From assembly GCF_024436435.1 (NCBI RefSeq), contig NZ_JAFMZP010000004.1:682001-746000 (forward strand): 64,000 bases of DNA, given 5' to 3'. The notes beneath the pieces were generated by a model. It had not been told where the DNA came from. It made no database searches and saw only the letters and a list, made by a program, of their open reading frames with translations. The stretch comes from Desertivirga xinjiangensis (GTDB lineage Bacteria > Bacteroidota > Bacteroidia > Sphingobacteriales > Sphingobacteriaceae). The position numbers and the translations under genes were made by a program. Numbering within the stretch: the stretch's first letter is position 1; every line of letters begins with the position of its first letter. Positions 57,572 to 64,000 of this stretch are shown here, piece after piece.

Positions 57572-58954
57572 TTAACTGAAATTTATGATAAAGACTGTGC
57601 CTTCACCGGGTGCACTTCTTACTTCTATGTTCCCGCCCATGGCAACCACCTGTGCTTTTGTAATATATAAGCCTACACCTTTGCTTTTACTGTTTTCATG
57701 AAAAGTCTGGTAGATACCAAAGATGCTGTCGCCATGCTTTTTCAGGTCGATACCCAGGCCATTGTCTCTCACTTCCATCAAGATCTTGTCGTTCTTTTTT
57801 AAGGTTCTGACGGATATTTCCGGTTCGCGATCTGGGTGTCTGTATTTGATGGCATTTGATAACAAGTTTTGGAATATGCTTTCCAGGTAGCTCTTCGGAT
57901 ATTTTAATTTTGGAACTTCAGAGAAGTCATAATGTAAAATGGCGTTTGATTTTTTGATGTCGGCCGACAGGTTCTTTACGACATTATTGTAGATCTGTTT
58001 GAAGGTAAGCTCTTCATGTACCGCGTAGGATTCATGTTTGCTCCTAAGCATGTCGATCAGATCATCCAGCTTTACAATCAGATTATCGGCAACTTCTTTG
58101 ATTATATCCAGCAAATGTTCTTTTTCTTCCTCTGTAACCGCCTCTTCATATAATTGCAGCAGCGCGATAAGGTTAACGCCGGGAGAACGCAGATCATGTG
58201 ACGCTATGTAAGCGAATCTTTCAAGTTCGTCATTTTGTTTGATCAAGTCCTGGCTCAGGCTCTGCAGTTCAGTTTTCTGAGATTCGAGTATTTCGTTTTT
58301 GTTTTCCACTTCTTTAAACAGTGCAGATAAAGTCTCGCGGTTCTGGACAATACTTATAAGGGCTGAAATGACGATTATCAGCAGGATCCAGTTACTTATG
58401 ACTGAAAAAATCTGTGTTTTTTTGGTGAGTTTCTCAATCGACGCGTTGTTATCTATTAATCTCTCCTTTTCGATCTTAGAAATTTTATTAATGAGTTTAG
58501 TGATGTCATTCATCACCTGGCGCCCCGAGGGATCATTTACTTTGTCGAGCGCCAAACCTTGCTGTCCCTGCCTGTACCAGGTCATGATACTTGCTAACTT
58601 TTCACTTTTAATTTTCATTAAATGGTTTAAGTTAGCCAGATTCTTATGTTGTTCAGGGTAAATGCTCAGGTTGGAGTACAGATGGAAATAGGTGTCTCTC
58701 AGCCGCTCTACCGCCTGTAAATACGCGTCAATGTAAGTACTGTCACGGGTAAGAAGATATCCTTTTAATCCGGATTCTGCATCTTTCAAATTATCAAAAA
58801 GGTAGTGGGTCGTTTCTATTGTTTCATAAGTTTTCTGCGAACGTTCATAGCTTTTTCCATTCTTTGCCGACTGCAAAAGGAAAAAAACCGTATTCACAAC
58901 AATCACTACAATTGTTGCCCCGATAAGATAATAAATGCTTTGAGCATTTTTCAT
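57572..58954 (-). CDS. CHASE3-domain sensor histidine kinase
   Basis: Membrane sensor kinase of 460 aa. An N-terminal helix (about residues 8-27) and a second helix (about residues 185-205) flank an extracytoplasmic CHASE3 helical domain, recognised by NLKDAESGLKGYLLTRDSTY. A coiled-coil linker leads to the HisKA box FAYIASHDLRSPG with His near residue 253. The HATPase domain follows: NLLSNAIKYRHP as the N box, DNGLGIDLKKHG as G1, and GVGLYITKAQVVAMGG as G2. No response regulator gene is adjacent, so it is an orphan in this window. The signal is unknown. Confidence 0.92.
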   Translation of the reverse strand: MKNAQSIYYLIGATIVVIVVNTVFFLLQSAKNGKSYERSQKTYETIETTHYLFDNLKDAESGLKGYLLTRDSTYIDAYLQAVERLRDTYFHLYSNLSIYPEQHKNLANLNHLMKIKSEKLASIMTWYRQGQQGLALDKVNDPSGRQVMNDITKLINKISKIEKERLIDNNASIEKLTKKTQIFSVISNWILLIIVISALISIVQNRETLSALFKEVENKNEILESQKTELQSLSQDLIKQNDELERFAYIASHDLRSPGVNLIALLQLYEEAVTEEEKEHLLDIIKEVADNLIVKLDDLIDMLRSKHESYAVHEELTFKQIYNNVVKNLSADIKKSNAILHYDFSEVPKLKYPKSYLESIFQNLLSNAIKYRHPDREPEISVRTLKKNDKILMEVRDNGLGIDLKKHGDSIFGIYQTFHENSKSKGVGLYITKAQVVAMGGNIEVRSAPGEGTVFIINFS

Positions 58955-59157
58955 AGCTTGATTAGATAGTGCAGATTTTGGCTAAAAATATCATTTTTTA
59001 TGACATAATGCCATTTTTTACTCATATCATCATGCATTAAAGGCTGGTAACCAGCTGCTAAAACGAATTTATTATTTTAATAATTATTAAAATGCTTTAC
59101 CTTAGGCAGATGAGATTTGACCAGCATTCTCTCTAACCAGATAACTTTTTAAATAAA

Positions 59158-60837
59158 ATGAGCACAAACACTTATGATGCTATTGTAATTGGCTCTGGAA
59201 TTTCAGGCGGATGGGCCGCCAAAGAACTTACAGAAAAAGGGCTGAAAACAATTTTACTTGAGCGGGGACAAAATGTTGAGCACGTAAAAGATTACGTGAA
59301 TGCCAACAAAAATCCCTGGGACTTTCCGCACAGAGGAGGTCGGACACAGCAAATGATCGAAGATTACCCTGTATTAAAACGTGACTATGCCTTGAATGAA
59401 ATGAATCTCAGCTATTGGACCAATGAGAAAGAAAATCCATATGTTGAGGTAAAACGTTTTGACTGGTATCGCGGATATCATGTAGGTGGAAGGTCATTAA
59501 TGTGGGGACGCCAGAGCTATCGCCTCGGTGATCTTGATTTTGAAGCAAATGCAAAGGACGGGATTGCTGTTGACTGGCCAATAAGGTATAAAGACATAGC
59601 TCCATGGTATAGTTATGCCGAACGCTTTGCAGGAATAAGTGGTTCAAAGGATGGCTTACCACAGCTGCCCGATGGAGACTATCTACCGGCAATGGAAATG
59701 AACTGTGTAGAAAAGGATGTTGCTGACCGCATTAAAGAGCATTATAAAGGTTTACGGCATATGATAATGGGCCGTACTGCGAACCTTACCGTTCCGCATC
59801 ACAACAGGACTAATTGCCAATACCGTAATAAATGCTGGTTGGGTTGCCAGTTTGGCGCCTATTTCAGTACACAATCTTCTACTCTTCCAGCCGCTATGGC
59901 CACAGGAAATCTAACTTTACGGCCTTTTTCTATTGTAACCAGGATCTTGTACGACAAAGATTCAAAAAAAGCCAGGGGCGTGGAAATACTCGATGCTGAG
60001 ACTAACCAGACATATGACTATTTTGCTAAAGTTGTGTTTGTATGTGCCTCATCGTTAAACTCCGCCTGGGTACTTATGAATTCGGCCACTGATGTATGGC
60101 CTGAAGGTTTAGGGAGCAGCAGTGGCGAACTCGGACATAACCTGATGGATCATCACTTCCGTTGCGGAGCTTCAGGAAAGGCTGATGGTTATGAAGATAA
60201 ATATTATTACGGCCGCCGGCCTAATGGCATATATATTCCGCGGTTCAGGAACCTCGGAGCTGATAAGCGCGATTATATCAGGGGGTTCGGATATCAGGGT
60301 CGTGCCAGCCGGGAAGGCTGGAGCCGCGAGATAGCAGAGCTTAATATCGGCGCTCAGTTTAAGGAGGCATTATGCGAGCCGGGAAGGTGGAGTATCGGTC
60401 TTACTGCCTTTGGAGAGACGCTTCCTTACCATGAAAATAAAGTAAGCCTTGATAAAACTAAAAAGGATAAATGGGGATTGCCGGTTCTCGCCATCGACTG
60501 CGAGATTAAGGATAATGAGAAGAAGATGCGTAAGGATATGATGCTTGACGCGCAGGAGATGCTTGAGATTGCCGGAATGAAAGATGTGACTACTTATGAT
60601 TCAGGATACGCCATGGGCCAGGGAATTCATGAAATGGGAACTGCACGAATGGGCAGGGATCCTAAAACTTCTGTCCTCAACGAATGGAATCAGGTTTGGG
60701 ATGCTAAAAATGTATATGTTACAGATGGATCGTGCATGACTTCTGCCAGTTGCGTAAACCCCTCACTCACTTATATGGCACTTACGGCAAGGGCGGTGGA
60801 CCATGCAGTTAAGGAGTTGAATAAAAGGAATATTTAA
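59158..60837 (+). CDS. GMC-family FAD oxidoreductase (glucoside 3-dehydrogenase-like large subunit)
   Basis: FAD-dependent sugar dehydrogenase of 559 aa. The dinucleotide-binding motif is VIGSGISGGWAAKELTEKG near residues 10-29. The active-site flank is YHVGGRSLMWGRQSYR, the Cys-rich segment is CQYRNKCWLGCQFGAYF, and the C-terminal GMC signature is EMGTARMG with SCVNPSLTYMALTARA. No signal peptide is visible; exported partners such as the Tat-type proteins at 60847 and 62337 may carry it. The gene order matches cassettes that oxidise glycosides to 3-keto-glycosides, but substrate assignment is inference. Confidence 0.9.
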   Translation: MSTNTYDAIVIGSGISGGWAAKELTEKGLKTILLERGQNVEHVKDYVNANKNPWDFPHRGGRTQQMIEDYPVLKRDYALNEMNLSYWTNEKENPYVEVKRFDWYRGYHVGGRSLMWGRQSYRLGDLDFEANAKDGIAVDWPIRYKDIAPWYSYAERFAGISGSKDGLPQLPDGDYLPAMEMNCVEKDVADRIKEHYKGLRHMIMGRTANLTVPHHNRTNCQYRNKCWLGCQFGAYFSTQSSTLPAAMATGNLTLRPFSIVTRILYDKDSKKARGVEILDAETNQTYDYFAKVVFVCASSLNSAWVLMNSATDVWPEGLGSSSGELGHNLMDHHFRCGASGKADGYEDKYYYGRRPNGIYIPRFRNLGADKRDYIRGFGYQGRASREGWSREIAELNIGAQFKEALCEPGRWSIGLTAFGETLPYHENKVSLDKTKKDKWGLPVLAIDCEIKDNEKKMRKDMMLDAQEMLEIAGMKDVTTYDSGYAMGQGIHEMGTARMGRDPKTSVLNEWNQVWDAKNVYVTDGSCMTSASCVNPSLTYMALTARAVDHAVKELNKRNI

Positions 60838-60846
60838 TCGAAAAAT

Positions 60847-62307
60847 ATGTCTGAGAGTAAAAATCAAACTTTAAAAAGCTCAAGAAGAGATTTTATAAAG
60901 AATACGGCAATTGCTGCCGCTGGATTTATCATCGTACCCCGGCATGTCTTAGGCGGAAAAGGATTTGTGGCGCCAAGCGATCGCTTGCTCATCGCAAGTA
61001 TCGGCGTTGGAGGTAAGGGGGAAAGTGATATAAATAGCTTTTATAGTAGTGGTAAGGCCGATATAGCGTATCTGTGTGACGTTGACGACCGGAGGGCTGC
61101 GAATTCCATCAATAAATATCCCAAAGCGAAGTATTATAAAGACTGGAGAGTACTGTTTGACAAAGAAGCGAAAAACTTTGATGCGGTTTCCGTCTCCACT
61201 CCTGATCATAACCATGCAGTACAAACTTTGGCTGCAATGCAGCTGGGGAAACATGTTTATGTTCAGAAGCCTTTGACTCATGATATTTATGAGGCCAGGA
61301 TCCTTACTGATGCAGCGAAGCGTTATAAGGTAGTAACTCAAATGGGTAACCAGGGTGCCTCCGGAGATGGCGTTCGTCAGCTCAAAGAATGGTATGACGC
61401 TGGGGAGATCGGGAAGGTGCATACCATTTATACCTGGACAAACCGGCCGGTTTGGCCTCAGGGAATAGCCTGGCCTCAAACGCGGATAGATGTGCCTAAA
61501 GAACTTGACTGGGATCTGTGGCTTGGCACAGCACCGTATAAAGAGTATGTGGATAAGGTAGTGCCTTTTAACTGGCGCGGCTGGTGGGATTACGGAACAG
61601 GGGCTCTTGGTGATATGGGTTGCCACCTGATGGAGGCTCCTTTCAGCATACTTGGTTTACAGTATGCAACGGATGTGGAATGCAGCGTGGGCACGGTTTA
61701 TGTGGATGAGTTTAAGCGTGGGTATTTCCCTGAAAGTTGTCCTCCGTCTAGTCACGTTACTCTAACATTTCCGAAGACTGATAAAACAAAAGGTCCGGTC
61801 AAAATGCACTGGATGGATGGCGGAATTCAGCCAGAGCGGCCAGAAGAACTTAACGCCAATGAATTATTCGGAGACGGAGGTAACGGTACTCTATTTATCG
61901 GAACTAAAGGTAAAATGATGTGTAGTACTTATGGCGCTAATCCGAGGTTATTGCCTTTGTCGCGTAACCAGGAGGTGAACGTCAAACAAAAACTTGAGAG
62001 GGTGCCCGGTGGAGCAGACGGACATTATGCCCAATGGGTGGAGGCTTGTATTGCCGGTTATGGAAATAAAGAGGTGAGCTCTCCTTTCGAAATTGGAGGA
62101 CCGCTTACTGAAGCATTACTAATGGCCAACCTTGCTATCCGGGGAGCCGATATCAGGAAGCCAAAAGCTAACGGTAAGGGTTTCGATTATCCGGGAAGCA
62201 ATATTAAGCTACTATGGGATAACCAAAATATGAGGGTGACCAATTTTGATGAAGTGAACCAGTATGTTAAGCGCGATTACCGTAATGGCTGGTCGTTAAA
62301 TCTCTAA
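60847..62307 (+). CDS. Exported (Tat-signal) Gfo/Idh/MocA-family oxidoreductase
   Basis: Protein of 486 aa with a twin-arginine signal (SRRDFIKNTAIAAAGFIIVP). The Rossmann part has IASIGVGGKGESD, then LCDVDDRR, and the usual EKP is replaced by YVQKPLTHD. The C-terminal domain has GDMGCHLMEAPFSILGL and a long loop with HWMDGGIQPERPEELN. Such exported members carry bound NAD and often act in periplasmic sugar redox chemistry. It starts 9 bp after the GMC gene, so the two are one operon. Confidence 0.9.
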   Translation: MSESKNQTLKSSRRDFIKNTAIAAAGFIIVPRHVLGGKGFVAPSDRLLIASIGVGGKGESDINSFYSSGKADIAYLCDVDDRRAANSINKYPKAKYYKDWRVLFDKEAKNFDAVSVSTPDHNHAVQTLAAMQLGKHVYVQKPLTHDIYEARILTDAAKRYKVVTQMGNQGASGDGVRQLKEWYDAGEIGKVHTIYTWTNRPVWPQGIAWPQTRIDVPKELDWDLWLGTAPYKEYVDKVVPFNWRGWWDYGTGALGDMGCHLMEAPFSILGLQYATDVECSVGTVYVDEFKRGYFPESCPPSSHVTLTFPKTDKTKGPVKMHWMDGGIQPERPEELNANELFGDGGNGTLFIGTKGKMMCSTYGANPRLLPLSRNQEVNVKQKLERVPGGADGHYAQWVEACIAGYGNKEVSSPFEIGGPLTEALLMANLAIRGADIRKPKANGKGFDYPGSNIKLLWDNQNMRVTNFDEVNQYVKRDYRNGWSLNL

Positions 62308-62336
62308 TTTTAATCTATCTATTTCATTTCAAACAT

Positions 62337-62906
62337 ATGAACAGACGCGAAGCAATTTCAAGGGTTGCGTGGATGCTTGGAGGAACGATTCTGGGTGCAG
62401 AATTATTTGTCGATGCGGCATGTACCACGAAAACAAACCGTGTAAACGAACTTTTTACAAGTGAGCAGGTAACGCTTCTTGATGAGATAGCGGAGACCAT
62501 ACTTCCGCAAACCAGTACGCCAGGGGCCAAAGCCGCGAAAGTGGGCGAGTTTATGACAGTAATGGTAAGGGACTGTTACAAGCCTGAAGATCAAAAGGTC
62601 TTTGTGAAAGGAATATCTGATCTTGAAGCTGCCTGTGAAAAAAAGCACGGCCAAAAATTTCTTGAATGCAGCGCTGAACAACGGACCGCGCTGCTTATAG
62701 ATCTGGACAAGGAACAGAAAGAATTTACCGCCAAGAAAAAAAGCGAAGAAGCGAATCATTATTTCAGGATGATGAAGGAGTTAACCCTCCTTGGATTCTT
62801 TACTTCAGAACCAGGAGCTACCCAGGCATTGAGATATGTGGCAATCCCAGGGAAGTTTGATGGCTGTATGACTTATAAAAAGGGAGATAGGGCCTGGGCA
62901 ACGTAA
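62337..62906 (+). CDS. Gluconate 2-dehydrogenase subunit 3-like protein
   Basis: Small exported partner of GMC dehydrogenases, 189 aa. The N-terminus has an Arg pair and a hydrophobic stretch (MNRREAISRVAWMLGGTILG), a Tat-type signal, and a Cys in FVDAAC that could be lipidated. The mature domain is helical, with TLLDEIAETILPQTSTPGAK characteristic of the subunit 3 family, and GFFTSEPGATQALRYV near the end. In characterised GMC complexes the small subunit is needed for export and maturation of the large one. It follows the Gfo gene by 29 bp. Confidence 0.88.
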   Translation: MNRREAISRVAWMLGGTILGAELFVDAACTTKTNRVNELFTSEQVTLLDEIAETILPQTSTPGAKAAKVGEFMTVMVRDCYKPEDQKVFVKGISDLEAACEKKHGQKFLECSAEQRTALLIDLDKEQKEFTAKKKSEEANHYFRMMKELTLLGFFTSEPGATQALRYVAIPGKFDGCMTYKKGDRAWAT

Positions 62907-62913
62907 ACTAGTA

Positions 62914-62928
62914 AGTTATAAGTTTAAA
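62914..62928 (+). repeat. 15-bp intergenic repeat shared with 48312-48326
   Basis: AGTTATAAGTTTAAA, identical to 48312-48326, lies 8 bp after a stop codon. It is followed by a CGTAACT-type heptamer array at 62951-62978. Confidence 0.6.
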
Positions 62929-62950
62929 ATTCAAGTAATAAGTCGGAGTT

Positions 62951-62978
62951 CGTAACTCGTAACTCGTAATTCGTAAAT
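62951..62978 (+). repeat. Four heptamer units (CGTAACT-like)
   Basis: CGTAACT-CGTAACT-CGTAATT-CGTAAAT follow one another in the gap before the last gene, ending 7 bases before its ATG. It is a degenerate tandem repeat of period 7. Confidence 0.7.
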
Positions 62979-62985
62979 ATATAAC

Positions 62986-64000
62986 ATGTTAAAAAAACTC
63001 CGGTTAGGAATGATCGGCGGCGGGGAAGGCGCCTTTATAGGCGCCGTTCACCGTATCGCAGCTCAGATAGATAACCAATATGAACTTGTTTGCGGCGCTT
63101 TTAGCAGTGATGCGGAAAAATCACGACGGAGCGGTCAGGCCCTGGGTATCAGCAACGACAGGGTTTACGCTTCATACCAGGAATTATTTGAAAGGGAAAA
63201 CCTGCTTCCGCCCGCTGAAAGGGTGGAGGTGATCAGTATTGTAACGCCGAATCATCTGCATTTCCAACCCGCGAAACTCGCACTGGAGAACGGGTATCAT
63301 GTGATTTTAGATAAGCCGATGACCTTCTCTCTCGAAGAAGCTATCGAGCTTAAACAGATCGCAGGAAAAAGTGGACGTTCTTTTTGTCTTACACATACTT
63401 ATACGGGTTATCCTATGATAAAGGAGGCCCGTCACTTCATCCGGTCCGGACAGCTTGGAACCATAAAGAAGATCTATGTTGAATACCCGCAAGGCTGGTT
63501 AAGCACTTTCGAGGAAGGGAAAGATAATAAGCAGGCGGCATGGCGTACAGACCCTCAGAAAAGCGGGATTGCGGGGGCGATGGGGGACATAGGTACTCAT
63601 GCCTTTAATCTGGCTGAATATGTAAGCAATTTGCAGGTCAGTAAACTTTGTGCCGACATAAATACTGTTGTGGAAGGAAGACGACTCGACGACGATGGTA
63701 CAGTGCTCCTGAAGTTTAGCAATGGTGCCAGCGGAATGCTTTTAGCCACTCAGGTTGCCGCCGGTGAGGAAAATAATTTGAGGATACGTGTTTATGGCGA
63801 AAATGGAGGAATTGAATGGCAGCAAAGTGACGCCAATACTTTACAGGTTAAATGGTTAAACAAGCCGGCCGAAGTTTGGCGTACAGGCTCAGCTTACCTC
63901 AGCTCATATGCGCAACATAATACACGAACTCCCGCTGGGCATCCTGAAGGCTACCTGGAAGCCTTTGCCAACTTGTACCGCAACTTTGCTTTAACGGTAA
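62986..64000 (+). CDS. Gfo/Idh/MocA-family oxidoreductase (3' end beyond window)
   Basis: Open from ATG at 62986 to the window end, 338 codons without a stop, so the gene continues beyond. The Rossmann motif is LGMIGGGEGAFIGAVHRIAA, a version with Gly-Gly-Glu-Gly typical of a subset of this family. DKPMTFSLEE is the EKP-type motif, and GAMGDIGTHAFNLAEYVS is the substrate-domain signature. No signal peptide is present, so unlike the earlier exported member this enzyme is cytoplasmic. It may reduce or isomerise the keto-sugar product imported from the periplasmic oxidation step, which is inference from gene order. Confidence 0.9.
   Translation, partial: MLKKLRLGMIGGGEGAFIGAVHRIAAQIDNQYELVCGAFSSDAEKSRRSGQALGISNDRVYASYQELFERENLLPPAERVEVISIVTPNHLHFQPAKLALENGYHVILDKPMTFSLEEAIELKQIAGKSGRSFCLTHTYTGYPMIKEARHFIRSGQLGTIKKIYVEYPQGWLSTFEEGKDNKQAAWRTDPQKSGIAGAMGDIGTHAFNLAEYVSNLQVSKLCADINTVVEGRRLDDDGTVLLKFSNGASGMLLATQVAAGEENNLRIRVYGENGGIEWQQSDANTLQVKWLNKPAEVWRTGSAYLSSYAQHNTRTPAGHPEGYLEAFANLYRNFALTV

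Noticed and set aside
60949-61626. 225-codon ORF antisense to the exported Gfo/Idh/MocA gene
   Set aside because: It lies wholly opposite a confident gene, and its translation is Arg/His/Cys-rich without domain patterns. It is a shadow of coding bias.

Overview
The window comes from a Bacteroidota chromosome, most likely a member of the Sphingobacteriaceae (Pedobacter or Mucilaginibacter type). The signs are GLPGLI-family and DUF3826 proteins, CarboxypepD_reg/TonB-type outer-membrane proteins, a Hc1-like histone, DUF3822 next to rsmD, a poxvirus-type topoisomerase IB, and several exact copies of the Bacteroidota -7 promoter element TAnnTTTG. No rRNA, tRNA, CRISPR array or prophage was seen. 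The assignment to a genus is inference.

Layout. 1-8.6 kb: the 3' part of cstA, then a TetR regulator and an RND tripartite efflux operon (MFP, permease, OMF). Three copies of a CTAAC-n3-GTTAG palindrome lie around tetR. 8.7-10 kb: a short MutS-like ATPase. 10.1-15.3 kb: a mirrored locus of metal-acquisition appearance. It holds a ZnuD-like TonB receptor, two paralogous His-rich lipoproteins, two paralogous small exported proteins with a CxxCDY motif and a C-terminal TNKGPP, and the broken stub of what looks like a second TonB receptor. This is the best candidate for an undescribed system. 15.3-18.7 kb: a hexuronate module (SDR mannonate oxidoreductase, UxuA, divergent LacI) with two CG-centred LacI-type palindromes in the divergent region.

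18.7-39.3 kb: accessory carbohydrate and envelope genes. These are a PIF1-like helicase, a luciferase-like monooxygenase, a tandem-DUF3826 protein, GH43, an OMP-GLPGLI pair, a sterol-desaturase-like hydroxylase, an alginate-lyase-like enzyme, a Hc1-like histone, a second OMP, a Gfo/Idh/MocA dehydrogenase, an esterase and a GH1-like glycosidase. The stretch carries gene debris: a Crp/Fnr C-terminus, a frameshifted GH2 C-terminus and a duplicated esterase 3' end.

39.4-58.9 kb: mostly housekeeping, including a WecA-like transferase, topoisomerase IB, MFS and TauE transporters, guaA, an RsmB-like methylase, a MarC-like protein, clpB, pyrE, a NUDIX hydrolase, coaD, rsmD, DUF3822, a RecD-like helicase and a CHASE3 histidine kinase. 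Between coaD and rsmD a 290-bp MITE-like element with 15-bp perfect terminal inverted repeats and an 11-bp target duplication sits inside an older palindromic repeat. 59.1-64 kb: a GMC oxidoreductase, an exported Gfo/Idh/MocA protein, a gluconate 2-dehydrogenase subunit 3-like protein and a cytoplasmic Gfo/Idh/MocA protein (cut by the window end). This resembles the 3-keto-sugar oxidation cassettes.
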